Shown piece after piece: positions 33,158-41,341 of a DNA stretch of 64,000 nucleotides. The notes beneath the pieces were generated by a model. That model did no database searches and was not told where the DNA came from. It was given only the letters and a program-made list of their open reading frames with translations. Position 1 is the stretch's first letter; the number at the start of each line of letters is the position of its first letter. The position numbers and the translations under genes are program-made. Origin of the DNA: Flavobacterium hibernum (GTDB lineage Bacteria > Bacteroidota > Bacteroidia > Flavobacteriales > Flavobacteriaceae); the NCBI RefSeq assembly GCF_000832125.1, contig NZ_JPRK01000019.1, positions 1-64,000 of the forward strand, given 5' to 3'.

Positions 33158-34252
33158 ATGAAAATCAAAGATATAATAGAAGTTCTGGAACAAATGGCAC
33201 CATTGGCTTACGCCGAAGATTTTGACAACGTTGGTCTTTTGGTCGGAGATTCTGAAACAGAAAGTTCCGGAGTTTTAGTTTGTCACGATGCTTTAGAAAA
33301 TGTAATCGACGAAGCTCTTGCTAAGAATTGTAATTTAGTGGTTTGCTTCCACCCGATTCTTTTTTCGGGAATTAAAAAAATTACAGGAAAAAACTATGTC
33401 GAACGCGCCATTTTAAAAGCGATTAAAAATGACATTGCTATTTATGCCGTTCATACCGCGCTTGACAATCATTCGGCTGGTGTAAATAAAATTTTCTGCG
33501 ATGCTTTAGGTTTGGTGAATACCAAAGTCTTGATTCCAAAACAAAATTTCATTCAAAAATTAGTTACTTACACTACTCCGGACAACTCAGATAAAGTTCG
33601 AAATGCAATGTTTCAAGCCGGAGCCGGAACAATTGGTAATTATGACAATTGCAGTTTTAATACCGAAGGTTTTTTTACTTTTCAAGGAAACGAAAACAGC
33701 AATCCTGTAATTGGCGAAAAAGGAAAATTACACACGGGAACCGAAATAAAAATTGAAGTTGTTTTTGAAAAGCATTTACAATCTAAAATTTTAAAAGCCC
33801 TTTTTGCGAATCATATTTACGAAGAAGTTGCCTATGAGATTTATGATTTACAAAACGCTCACCAAAATATTGGTTTAGGAATGATTGGTGAATTTGAAAC
33901 TGAAATGAATGAAAAAGAGTTTCTGCATTTTGTAAAAGATAAAATGATTGCCGACGGAATTCGCCATTCGGCCTTTATAGGAAAAAAGATCAAGAAAGTA
34001 GCTGTTTTGGGAGGCTCAGGAAGTTTTGCCATAAAAAATGCAATTATGGCTGGAGCCGATGCTTTTTTGACTGCCGATTTAAAATACCATCAATTTTATG
34101 AAGCTGAAAACCGACTACTTTTAGCCGATATTGGTCATTTTGAGAGCGAACGCTATACAAAAAACTATATTGTTGATTATCTTCGAAAAAAAATCCTTAA
34201 TTTTGCCATCATTTTATCAGAAGAAAATACAAATCCAGTTAAGTACTTATAG
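33158..34252 (+). CDS. Nif3-like dinuclear metal centre protein
   Basis: A 364-residue member of the NIF3/YbgI (GTP cyclohydrolase I type 2-like) family. The N-terminal metal-ligand segments are VVCFHPILFSGIKKI and YAVHTALDNHSAG. The C-terminal set is ADLKYHQF and LADIGHFESE. Between them is the PII-like insertion domain that makes the long form (about 130-240, with GAGTIGNYDNCSF). The enzyme activity is not settled. The next gene starts 3 bases after its stop, which is a conserved pair in many bacteria. Confidence 0.93.
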   Translation: MKIKDIIEVLEQMAPLAYAEDFDNVGLLVGDSETESSGVLVCHDALENVIDEALAKNCNLVVCFHPILFSGIKKITGKNYVERAILKAIKNDIAIYAVHTALDNHSAGVNKIFCDALGLVNTKVLIPKQNFIQKLVTYTTPDNSDKVRNAMFQAGAGTIGNYDNCSFNTEGFFTFQGNENSNPVIGEKGKLHTGTEIKIEVVFEKHLQSKILKALFANHIYEEVAYEIYDLQNAHQNIGLGMIGEFETEMNEKEFLHFVKDKMIADGIRHSAFIGKKIKKVAVLGGSGSFAIKNAIMAGADAFLTADLKYHQFYEAENRLLLADIGHFESERYTKNYIVDYLRKKILNFAIILSEENTNPVKYL

Positions 34253-34255
34253 AAT

Positions 34256-35035
34256 ATGGCGAATACGAAAGAATTAAGTGTTGAGGACAAGTTAAGAGCA
34301 ATATACGATTTACAGCTTATTGACTCTAGAATTGACGAAATCAGAAACGTGAGAGGTGAACTTCCTTTAGAAGTGGAAGATTTAGAAGATGAAGTTGCAG
34401 GTTTAAGCACGCGTTCAGAGAAACTGAAAAGTGAACTTGAGGTTATTGAAGATCTTATCAAATCGAAGAAAAACGCGATTGATGAGCACAAAGAGGTTAT
34501 CAAAAAATACACAAAACAACAAGAATCAGTTCGTAATAATAGAGAATTTAACTCTTTGACTAAAGAGGTTGAGTTTCAAGAATTAGAAATTCAATTGGCT
34601 GAAAAGCAAATCAAAGAAATGAAAGCTTCTATCGAGCATAAAAAAGAAGTTATTTCTAACTTAAAAGAAAAACTTGACGCTAAAAGCTCACATTTAAAAC
34701 ATAAAAAATCTGAACTTGACGCTATCATGGCTGAAACTCAAAAAGAAGAAATCTTCTTATCTGAGAAATCTGCTGAGTATTCAGGTCAAATTGAAGAAAG
34801 ATTATTAGCTGCTTACACTAGAATTAGAACTAGTGTTCGTAACGGTTTAGCTGTAGTATCTATCGAAAGAGGAGCTTCTGCAGGATCATTCTTTACAATT
34901 CCACCACAAACTCAAGTAGAGATTGCTTCTAGAAAGAAAATCATTACTGATGAGCACTCTGGAAGAATTTTAGTTGACAGCGCATTAGCTGAAGAAGAAA
35001 AAGAAAAAATGGAACAATTGTTCTCTAAATTCTAA
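34256..35035 (+). CDS. coiled-coil protein of the CdsZ/C4 zinc-ribbon family that has lost its zinc cysteines
   Basis: A 259-residue protein. Residues ~5-190 are a long antiparallel coiled coil, including the family signature VRNNREFNSLTKEVEFQE. The C-terminal segment keeps the zinc-ribbon frame but not the metal ligands. The first CxxC is S208-A-G-S211 before IPPQTQVEIA, and the second is D232-E-H-S235 before GRILVD. So all four cysteines are replaced and zinc cannot bind there. The rest of the domain is well conserved. It is coupled to the Nif3-like gene and followed by a strong terminator. Confidence 0.9.
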   Translation: MANTKELSVEDKLRAIYDLQLIDSRIDEIRNVRGELPLEVEDLEDEVAGLSTRSEKLKSELEVIEDLIKSKKNAIDEHKEVIKKYTKQQESVRNNREFNSLTKEVEFQELEIQLAEKQIKEMKASIEHKKEVISNLKEKLDAKSSHLKHKKSELDAIMAETQKEEIFLSEKSAEYSGQIEERLLAAYTRIRTSVRNGLAVVSIERGASAGSFFTIPPQTQVEIASRKKIITDEHSGRILVDSALAEEEKEKMEQLFSKF

Positions 35036-35040
35036 ATACA

Positions 35041-35070
35041 AGTCCCGATTTAATCGGGACTTTTTTTTTC
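35041..35070 (+). terminator. terminator after the coiled-coil gene
   Basis: A perfect palindrome AGTCCCGATT-T-AATCGGGACT followed by a run of nine T, 5 bases after the stop. Confidence 0.93.
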
Positions 35071-35078
35071 TGTTTTTG

Positions 35079-35192
35079 CCACAGATTAACAAGATTTTAT
35101 AGATTTTACTAATCTATTTTTTTCGCCACGAATTTCACGAATTATCACGAATCAATTAGTGACAATTCGTGAAATTCGTGAAATTCGTGGCG
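35079..35192. repeat. composite intergenic repeat: GCCACAGATT arm plus CGCCACGAATT inverted repeat
   Basis: A single GCCACAGATT arm (35079-35088) with further AGATTTTA words leads into a perfect 20-bp inverted repeat. Its arms are CGCCACGAATTTCACGAATT (35124-35143) and the reverse complement (35173-35192). Extra ATCACGAAT and ACAATTCGTG words lie in the loop. Together with the terminator it fills most of the 247-base gap. Confidence 0.85.
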
Positions 35193-35282
35193 AAAATTTT
35201 TACTAATCAGTCAAAATCTTTTTATCCCAATAGCGATCGGGAGTGGCAAAACATTTTTTACCTTTAGAAAAAAAATTAAGTT

Positions 35283-36143
35283 TTGGGAATTAAAAAAGGA
35301 ATTCGTTTCATTACATTAAAATCGGTTGGGTCATACATTAATTTTCTAAGTTATGTTCGTCCTCAAAAAGCTGTTGAACTTTCGTATGCGCTTTTTAGTC
35401 AACCTAGAATTGGAAGATTACAAGAAGAAAGTTTACCCAAAGTTTTAAGAAATACAGAAAAAGAAACGTTTCATCATAACGAGCATCATTTTCAGACTTA
35501 TATCTGGAAAGGAAACGAAACCAAAATCTTGCTTGTTCACGGTTGGGAAAGTAATGCTGCTCGTTGGAAAAAAACCTTACCTCATTTACAAAAATCAGGA
35601 AGTACCATAATTGCTATCGATGCTCCGGCTCACGGTCAAAGTAGCGGTAAAGAATTCAACGTCCCTCTATATGCTGAATTTATTAATAAAGCGGTCGAAA
35701 AATATCAGCCTACAATAATTATCGGACATTCGATTGGAGGCGCAGCCTGTGTTTATCACCAATATTTGTTTCCAAATACAAGTATTAATAAAATGGTGAT
35801 TCTTGGAGCGCCATCAGAATTAAAAACGTTAATAGACAATTACATTTCGATGTTGAGTTTGAACTCTAAAATGTTTTCGCTTTTAGAAAGCAAGTTTATG
35901 AGTCGTTTTAATTTTAAACTCGAAGACTTTTCCGGGCAAAAATTTGCATCTCAATTTAATGTTTCGGGATTAATCGCTCACGATACATCTGATACCATTG
36001 TCGCTTTTGATGAAGGAAAAAAAATAGCCAGTAACTGGAAAAACAGTCAGTTTATAGAAACCATAGGCCTTGGTCACGGCATGCATGATGATCAATTATA
36101 TGATAAGGTGATTGAGTTTCTTTTTTCTGAAGGGTCTAAGTAA
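35283..36143 (+). CDS. alpha/beta hydrolase
   Basis: A 286-residue hydrolase. The oxyanion block is LLVHGWESNAARW, the nucleophile Ser150 lies in IIIGHSIGGAA, and the acid and histidine regions are HDTSDTIVAFDEG and GLGHGMHDDQ. The first ~60 residues are basic and specific to this protein. The start is probably TTG at 35283, as no in-frame ATG occurs before the core fold. The substrate is unknown. A word-repeat spacer follows. Confidence 0.85.
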   Translation: MGIKKGIRFITLKSVGSYINFLSYVRPQKAVELSYALFSQPRIGRLQEESLPKVLRNTEKETFHHNEHHFQTYIWKGNETKILLVHGWESNAARWKKTLPHLQKSGSTIIAIDAPAHGQSSGKEFNVPLYAEFINKAVEKYQPTIIIGHSIGGAACVYHQYLFPNTSINKMVILGAPSELKTLIDNYISMLSLNSKMFSLLESKFMSRFNFKLEDFSGQKFASQFNVSGLIAHDTSDTIVAFDEGKKIASNWKNSQFIETIGLGHGMHDDQLYDKVIEFLFSEGSK

Positions 36144-36222
36144 TAAAGGCTCAAAGTAGCAAAGGTTCAAAGGTACAGAGGTTTTTTAAAACTGAATAAC
36201 TTGTATAATTCAACAGTCTGAA

Positions 36223-36260
36223 ATCTAAAGTCTGAAATCTAAAATTCTAAGAAGTCTAAA
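36223..36260 (+). repeat. 38-nt direct repeat, copy A
   Basis: 38 bases beginning ATCTAAAGTCTGAAATC and ending AAGAAGTCTAAA are identical to 36857-36894. Copy A ends 2 bases before the ABM gene ATG, and copy B lies just upstream of rluF. Both are preceded by TATAATYCAACA. Confidence 0.85.
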
Positions 36261-36262
36261 AT

Positions 36263-36607
36263 ATGATCGCCGTAATTTTTGAAGTAATTCCTAATGAAGG
36301 AAAAAGAGAAGAATATCTTGATATAGCAGCAAGTTTGCGACCTGAGTTGGATAAAATAGATGGTTTTATTTCTATCGAAAGATTTCAGAGCTTTAGTAAT
36401 CCAGAAAAGGTTTTATCATTATCTTTTTGGAGAGATGAAGAAAGTATTCAGCAATGGAGAAATCTTGAAATGCACCGTTACGCCCAATCAAAGGGTAGAA
36501 ATGAAATTTTTAAAGATTATCATTTAAGAATTGCTCATGTTGTTCGCGATTATGGAATGTTTGAACGAAAAGAAACACCTGAAGATAGTTCGGAATTTCA
36601 TTCTTAA
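36263..36607 (+). CDS. antibiotic biosynthesis monooxygenase (ABM) family protein
   Basis: A 114-residue ferredoxin-like fold protein. IAVIFEVIPNEGKREEYLD is followed by DGFISIERFQS, VLSLSFWRDEESIQQWRN and HYAQSKGR-type HRYAQSKGRNEIFKDYHLRI. These match ABM-domain proteins, which are mostly dimeric, small and of unspecified oxidative or haem-related activity. No partner gene is evident. The ribosome would start 2 bases after the 38-nt repeat, so the leader itself is repeat-derived. Confidence 0.85.
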   Translation: MIAVIFEVIPNEGKREEYLDIAASLRPELDKIDGFISIERFQSFSNPEKVLSLSFWRDEESIQQWRNLEMHRYAQSKGRNEIFKDYHLRIAHVVRDYGMFERKETPEDSSEFHS

Positions 36608-36856
36608 TAAAGGGACAAAGTTGCAGAGGTTCAGAGGGACAAAGGTTTTTTTTAGATTCTGAAGTTCTGAGGTTCTAAGTTGCTAAGTCTTTTTTTTAGT
36701 GAATAAAGCCATTACTTTGTGTGCATATTAAAAGAACAAAATCCGCTTAAATCCGCTTCTTTGCAAAGCAAATCCGTGTCATCCGCGTTCTATAAAACGT
36801 TTGTGAAGATTTTGTTCCTCAAAAAGACAAAATTGTGTGAAATTTATAATCCAACA

Positions 36857-36894
36857 ATCTAAAGTCTGAAATCTAAAATTCTAAGAAGTCTAAA
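36857..36894 (+). repeat. 38-nt direct repeat, copy B
   Basis: Identical to 36223-36260. It ends 19 bases before the rluF start and directly precedes the TACTTTTG box. Confidence 0.85.
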
Positions 36895-36901
36895 TTTTGC
36901 T

Positions 36902-36909
36902 TACTTTTG
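36902..36909 (+). promoter_or_regulatory. -7 box immediately upstream of the rluF ATG
   Basis: TACTTTTG matches TAnnTTTG and ends 4 bases before the ATG at 36914. If used, transcription would begin at or near the start codon, which would give a leaderless or near-leaderless mRNA. No -33 TTG is seen at the usual distance. Confidence 0.5.
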
Positions 36910-36913
36910 CACT

Positions 36914-37765
36914 ATGGAAGAGAATTTAAAACGTCTGAATAAATTTATTGGTGAAACAGGATATTGTTCTCGTCGTGAAGCTGATAAACTTATTGAAGAA
37001 GGACGCGTGACAATAAATGGTGTTGTACCAGAAATGGGAACTAAAGTTTCGCAAAATGACGAAGTGCGTATTGATGGAAAATTGATTGTTGAAAAACATG
37101 AAAAATTGGTTTACCTGGCTTTTAACAAACCTTTTGGAATCGAATGTACAACGAATCTTGAGGTACGAAATAATATTGTAGATTATATTAATTATCCTAA
37201 ACGTATTTTTCCAATTGGAAGATTGGATAAAGCCAGTGAGGGTTTAATTTTTATGACTAATGATGGTGATATTGTAAACAAGATTTTACGCGCCAGAAAT
37301 AATCACGAAAAAGAATATACGGTAACGGTTAATAAACCTATTACGGAACGTTTTATACAACGTATGGGAAATGGTGTTCCAATTCTTGATACGGTTACCC
37401 GAAAATGTAAAGTTGAACAGATTAGTAAGTTCACGTTTAAAATCATTTTAACGCAAGGTTTAAACCGTCAAATCCGAAGAATGACAGAATACTTAGGTTA
37501 TGACGTTACTGCGCTTAAACGAATCAGAATTATCAACATATCGCTTGATATTCCGGTTGGTCGTTATCGTGACTTGACTGATGATGAAATTAAAGAATTA
37601 AATCATTTAATTGAACCATCTAGTAAAACTGAAGAAGCGAGTTTACCAAAACCTGAAGCTCCAAGACGAAGAACTGATTTTATCTCGAAAGATGATGTTC
37701 CAAAACGAAGAACAGATTTTATTTCAAAAGATGATCCGAGATTTAAGAAAAAAGGGGATTATTAA
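36914..37765 (+). CDS. rluF: RluF-like 23S rRNA pseudouridine synthase
   Basis: A 283-residue RsuA/RluB/RluF-type enzyme. An N-terminal S4 RNA-binding domain (5-55, LNKFIGETGYCSRREADKLI) is followed by the catalytic domain with Asp105 in IGRLDKASEGLIF, and ILTQGLNRQIRRMTEYLGY. It isomerises a uridine in 23S rRNA. The tail carries a 10-residue tandem repeat RRTDFISKDD (252-261 and 265-274) and ends in a basic KKKGD. The tail is not part of the family core and looks like recent internal duplication. Confidence 0.9.
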   Translation: MEENLKRLNKFIGETGYCSRREADKLIEEGRVTINGVVPEMGTKVSQNDEVRIDGKLIVEKHEKLVYLAFNKPFGIECTTNLEVRNNIVDYINYPKRIFPIGRLDKASEGLIFMTNDGDIVNKILRARNNHEKEYTVTVNKPITERFIQRMGNGVPILDTVTRKCKVEQISKFTFKIILTQGLNRQIRRMTEYLGYDVTALKRIRIINISLDIPVGRYRDLTDDEIKELNHLIEPSSKTEEASLPKPEAPRRRTDFISKDDVPKRRTDFISKDDPRFKKKGDY

Positions 37766-37774
37766 ATTGATCTC

Positions 37775-37817
37775 AAAAAAATACCCTTTCGCAAAAACGA
37801 AAGGGTATTTTTTTTAT
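37775..37817. terminator. bidirectional terminator
   Basis: AAAAAATACCCTTTCG / CGAAAGGGTATTTTTT with a 6-base loop between the converging rluF and corA genes. Confidence 0.92.
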
Positions 37818-37840
37818 TTGTATTTGAAAATATTATTCTA

Positions 37841-38767
37841 TTAAAACCATCTTCTTCTTTTAAACAATAAAAAACCAACGGTAGACAAGATAACCGATAT
37901 AAATAGTAGAATCCAAATACCATATTTGCTTTCTTCCAGACCATTTGGTACGTTCATTCCGTATAAACTGGCGATTAAAGTAGGAATCATTAAGATAATC
38001 GAAATCGAAGTCATTTGCTTCATAATATTATTCATATTATTGGATATTACAGAAGCATAAGCATCCATCATTCCTGTTAAGATGTTGCTGTAAATATTTG
38101 CCGTGTCTTGCGCCTGACTTATTTCGATATCTACATCTTCTAATAAATCGGGATCAAAATGCTCTCTGTGGGCTTTAAGATTTTTTATTCGGTGAAATAA
38201 AACATTATTCCCTTTAAGTGAAGTAATAAAGAAAACCAGACATTTTTCTATTTGCAAAAGCGCCTGTAACTCTTCATTCTTGATCGACTTTTCTAAATTA
38301 TCTTCTGCCAGTTTTATCTTTTGATTGATTTGTTTCAAGTATTTTAAATACCAAATACTTGATGACAACAACAACCTTAAAACCAAGTCAAAATTATCTT
38401 TTATAGTTATATTTTTTCGTTTGGTGTATTGTACAAAATCTGCAACTATTTCGGTTTTGTAAAAACTAATGGTAACACAAACATCATCTTTAAAAATCAA
38501 TCCAATCGGAATAGTCTGAAAAGGTAATTTGACATCATTACTTTTTATTGGAATACGCATGATAAACAAATTCCATCCATCTTCAGATTCCATACGAGGT
38601 CTTTCGTCGATATCTTCAATATCATTATAAAAGGCTTCTGGAATTTGAAGTTCTTCCAGTAAATATTTTTTTTCTGTTTCTGAAGGAGATTCAATGTTGA
38701 TCCAGCAATTTGGAGTCCATTCTTTGATCTCGATTAATCCGTTATTGTTTTTGTAAAAGGCTTTCAT
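37841..38767 (-). CDS. corA: CorA-family magnesium/cobalt transporter
   Basis: A 308-residue CorA. It has a large soluble N-terminal domain and a long helix. Two C-terminal membrane helices follow, with the selectivity motif YGMNVP between them (ASLYGMNVPNGLEESKYG). The last residues FKRRRWF are basic and cytoplasmic. It forms pentameric Mg2+ channels in the inner membrane. A well-formed promoter lies at 38875-38902, leaving a leader of about 100 bases in which no known Mg2+ riboswitch could be recognised. Confidence 0.93.
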   Translation of the reverse strand: MKAFYKNNNGLIEIKEWTPNCWINIESPSETEKKYLLEELQIPEAFYNDIEDIDERPRMESEDGWNLFIMRIPIKSNDVKLPFQTIPIGLIFKDDVCVTISFYKTEIVADFVQYTKRKNITIKDNFDLVLRLLLSSSIWYLKYLKQINQKIKLAEDNLEKSIKNEELQALLQIEKCLVFFITSLKGNNVLFHRIKNLKAHREHFDPDLLEDVDIEISQAQDTANIYSNILTGMMDAYASVISNNMNNIMKQMTSISIILMIPTLIASLYGMNVPNGLEESKYGIWILLFISVILSTVGFLLFKRRRWF

Positions 38768-38874
38768 TTAAAAATTGCGGGGTTTAGTATAGCAATTTGA
38801 AAAAGATCAAAAGCTATTTAATTAATTACTAACGAATAATAATCGTCCATTGGAGAAGTTTTTTTAAAGTGTTG

Positions 38875-38902
38875 CAAAAGTATCTTTTATTTTTCTAACC
38901 AA
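38875..38902 (-). promoter_or_regulatory. corA promoter
   Basis: On the minus strand TTG (38902-38900), a 17-base spacer and TACTTTTG (38882-38875). It has good Bacteroidota promoter geometry. Confidence 0.7.
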
Positions 38903-38917
38903 AAATAATTAAACATT

Positions 38918-38955
38918 AAAAAACCACCTTAAATACATTATTAAGACGGTTTTTT
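38918..38955 (-). terminator. terminator of the DUF4173 operon
   Basis: On the minus strand AACCGTCTTAA pairs with TTAAGGTGGTT using two G-U pairs, followed by a T-run. The stem base AACCGTCT recurs in the two SusCD terminators at 53790 and 58769. Confidence 0.75.
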
Positions 38956-38962
38956 AATTTTA

Positions 38963-40348
38963 TTACTTATTATTTACAAACTCATAATACAAGGCTTTTG
39001 AAAGAAATGATTTATTTTGATATTCGTCAATTTGTTCTTCTCTCTTAACTTCTTCTAATTGACCATTTAAATGATTCTTAGAAAAATATTCCCTGCGGGC
39101 TTCATCATTAAAATTTAAAGTACTCAAGAACATAGGCTCTGCACATTTATTTACTGAGATATTATAATTTGTTATCAAATTCCCCCAGTTTACAAAACTG
39201 CATATTAAAACTGTTCCGTAAAAATACCATACCATTTGATTTGCCAAATAAGCATTTGTTTTTTGTTTTGTGATTTTTAGAAAAACAAAAACTAAGCCTA
39301 TAATTGCTAAAACCAGAAAAGCATAAACACCCAATCGTTTATAAGTTAATCCTTGAACGGCGATATACTCGGAGTTTTTAATGAATGCACTTACGATTAA
39401 AAGTCCGTTTAAAACGATCCAAATTTTGGCTAATTTTTTAAGATTAGCCGCTTTTTTATCAAAGTTAAATCCTCCTTTAAAATAGAATAATATTAAACCT
39501 ACTGCCATAATAATCGAGAAGATTACTGAATTTACTCTTTCGTGAGTATCCGCACTTAAGTTTGGATTCTTTACTACTTCAAAAAACTGTTCGTAATTAT
39601 AGGTTATTATAAAAACCAAAAGCATAAAATTTAAAAGTACTAAAGTTACCTCGCCACTTTTTCTTTCAAAATCGAGATCAAGAAACGAAAATGTTTGCTG
39701 ATTTTTGATTTCGGCTATATTATCGAAATCATTATTCAGCAGTTCGTTTTTTTCATAGCAAACTTCGGGAACCCAATAATTCCAAAAACTGAAAGAAATA
39801 TAAAATCCTAAAATCCCAATTAACACAACTTCTACAATATCAATATCTAATGTATAATCTGTCAGTAATGATGAGAAATGAGAACTACCAAATGAGTACG
39901 CGGTAAAAAAGACAATTAAAAAGATGGCTGGAATAATAAAATAAGCCACTAACTTTTTAGCAAAGTTGTTGTGTATTTTTCTCTCTGGAAGCCATTGGCT
40001 GAACATAAAAACCCGCCCCAATGTGGTAAATGCGTTCAGGAATACAAGTGGAAAAATCTGCACTATTTTAAGTTTTTTATCCTGAGTTTTAAACTGTAAA
40101 AAAAGAACAGACATTGACAAAGCCAAAAAAGAAGCAAAATCTCCGTACCAAGCAAAGGCCAAACAAGACAGAACTGATGTTACAACAAGAATTAAATGTG
40201 TTCGCTCTGTAAATCGATCCTGAAAGAAATAACATATCAGACCGGTTAATAATAGTGCAAAAATAGCGAGGTTTACTCCTATTGACTCGTTGTAAAAAAG
40301 CAGTGTAAAAATCAAACTGCTAGCTAAAATAATTTGGTATTTTTTCAT
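38963..40348 (-). CDS. DUF4173-like multi-pass membrane protein
   Basis: A 461-residue membrane protein with about ten hydrophobic segments, resembling DUF4173. A short soluble insert is followed by the FLDLDFERKSGEVTLVLLNFMLLVF segment, and a soluble C-terminal tail ends VNNK. I start it at the ATG at 40348 (MKKYQIILASS). The open frame continues to a TTG at 40381, but those 11 residues look like leader. It is the last gene after a small HTH regulator and another membrane protein. Function is unknown. Confidence 0.75.
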   Translation of the reverse strand: MKKYQIILASSLIFTLLFYNESIGVNLAIFALLLTGLICYFFQDRFTERTHLILVVTSVLSCLAFAWYGDFASFLALSMSVLFLQFKTQDKKLKIVQIFPLVFLNAFTTLGRVFMFSQWLPERKIHNNFAKKLVAYFIIPAIFLIVFFTAYSFGSSHFSSLLTDYTLDIDIVEVVLIGILGFYISFSFWNYWVPEVCYEKNELLNNDFDNIAEIKNQQTFSFLDLDFERKSGEVTLVLLNFMLLVFIITYNYEQFFEVVKNPNLSADTHERVNSVIFSIIMAVGLILFYFKGGFNFDKKAANLKKLAKIWIVLNGLLIVSAFIKNSEYIAVQGLTYKRLGVYAFLVLAIIGLVFVFLKITKQKTNAYLANQMVWYFYGTVLICSFVNWGNLITNYNISVNKCAEPMFLSTLNFNDEARREYFSKNHLNGQLEEVKREEQIDEYQNKSFLSKALYYEFVNNK

Positions 40349-40407
40349 GTTTTTAGTTTTTAAAAGCACTTTGCAATTCAAAGTATTTAGGTAAAAAAAT
40401 ATAGTTA

Positions 40408-40698
40408 TTACGATTTCATTAATTTTTCAAGGTAAGATAGGTGCTCTTTAAAGGCTGCACGTCCTCTAGGTGTAACTTGGTACGAAGTTTTAGGCTTTTT
40501 ACCCACAAACTCTTTTTTGACTTCGATATATTCAGCTTTTTCAAGTGCCGAGGAATGACTGGCTAAATTTCCATCTGTGATATTCAATAGATTTTTCATC
40601 TCGGTAAAATCAACCCATTCATTAACCATCAGAATGGACATAATACCCAATCTAACACGGCTTTCAAAATCTTTATTTAGTTTATCAATAATTCCCAT
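40408..40698 (-). CDS. small winged-helix transcriptional regulator
   Basis: A 96-residue winged-helix protein. FESRVRLGIMSILMVNEWVD opens it, the recognition region is LLNITDGNLASHSSALEKAEYIEVKKE, and the wing is KPKTSYQVTPRGRAAFKEHL. It fits the small ArsR/MarR-like HTH_27 family that often controls adjacent membrane proteins in Bacteroidota. It lies between two membrane-protein genes in the same operon, and autoregulation from the promoter at 41342-41370 is likely by analogy. Confidence 0.88.
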   Translation of the reverse strand: MGIIDKLNKDFESRVRLGIMSILMVNEWVDFTEMKNLLNITDGNLASHSSALEKAEYIEVKKEFVGKKPKTSYQVTPRGRAAFKEHLSYLEKLMKS

Positions 40699-40706
40699 TA
40701 TTTGGA

Positions 40707-41321
40707 TTATTTATATTTTTTGAACATTATTAATCCGTACAAGATATGCAAAATACCAAAACCAATGATCCAAAAAACTAAACCATATCCAATATAAAAA
40801 AGAGAAATAAACCCCAGAACTAACTCGCAGAATCCTAAATATTTAATATCCGAAAATGTATATTTTTCGGCATTTATAAGTGCTAAACCATAAAAAATTA
40901 AAGTTGCCGGCGCTACGAAACCATAAATTTGATGGTACAAAAGAGCCAAACAAAATATTCCTCCTGCCAAAAGCGGAATAGTTAAATTAAAAAGCATTTT
41001 TTTTGTCGCTGACGTCCAAATAGGTAAATCGTATTTTTTGCTTTTTCTAATAGTAAAAAGTAGTCCAAATACAAAAGCACAGATTAAAATAATAACTCCT
41101 GTAACAAACAACTGAGAAACCAAACTTGCCGGGACATAAATTTGTTGTCCTCCAAAATACTCGATGCCGTTTGCTTTGAATAATTGAAAAACATATAATC
41201 CGCCTATTAAAGCTGAAAGTCCGGCAAATACTCCTGAGAGTCCGCTTAGGGATATACATCTTGAAGAACGTTCCATCATGGAACGGATATGCGCTAAATC
41301 CTCTTGGTGCTGTTGATTCAT
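40707..41321 (-). CDS. four- to six-helix membrane protein, operon with HTH regulator
   Basis: A 204-residue polytopic protein with a short charged N-terminus (MNQQHQEDLAHIRSMMERSS) and then helices at about 20-45, 65-90, 110-130, 135-150 and 160-200. No known family signature is visible to me. It is the first gene of a three-gene transcript with the winged-helix regulator (8-base gap) and the DUF4173-like protein. The conserved arrangement suggests a membrane stress or transport module, but this is inference. Confidence 0.75.
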   Translation of the reverse strand: MNQQHQEDLAHIRSMMERSSRCISLSGLSGVFAGLSALIGGLYVFQLFKANGIEYFGGQQIYVPASLVSQLFVTGVIILICAFVFGLLFTIRKSKKYDLPIWTSATKKMLFNLTIPLLAGGIFCLALLYHQIYGFVAPATLIFYGLALINAEKYTFSDIKYLGFCELVLGFISLFYIGYGLVFWIIGFGILHILYGLIMFKKYK

Positions 41322-41341
41322 AATAAAAGTACTTTGTATTG

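Larger units (their letters stand above)
36608..36913. other. 306-base intergenic region of mixed word repeats
   Basis: It contains GGGACAAAG and GTTCAGAGG words (36606-36645), TTCTGAGGTTCTAAGTTGCTAAG words (36661-36690), AAATCCGCTTAAATCCGCTTC and ATCCGTGTCATCCGCG words (36738-36788), and 38-nt repeat copy B at its end. No ORF is supported. Confidence 0.6.

Noticed and set aside
36144..36262. Regularly spaced short words after the hydrolase gene as a CRISPR-like array
   Set aside because: The words are imperfect, short and unequally spaced, with no unique spacers and no cas genes anywhere in the window.
38768..38875. Mg2+ riboswitch in the corA leader
   Set aside because: The leader is about 100 bases, AT-rich, and I could not find a paired structure resembling ykoK- or mgtA-type elements.
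40349..40381. Longer N-terminus for the DUF4173-like protein
   Set aside because: It would need a TTG start, while an ATG stands at 40348 just before the first membrane helix.
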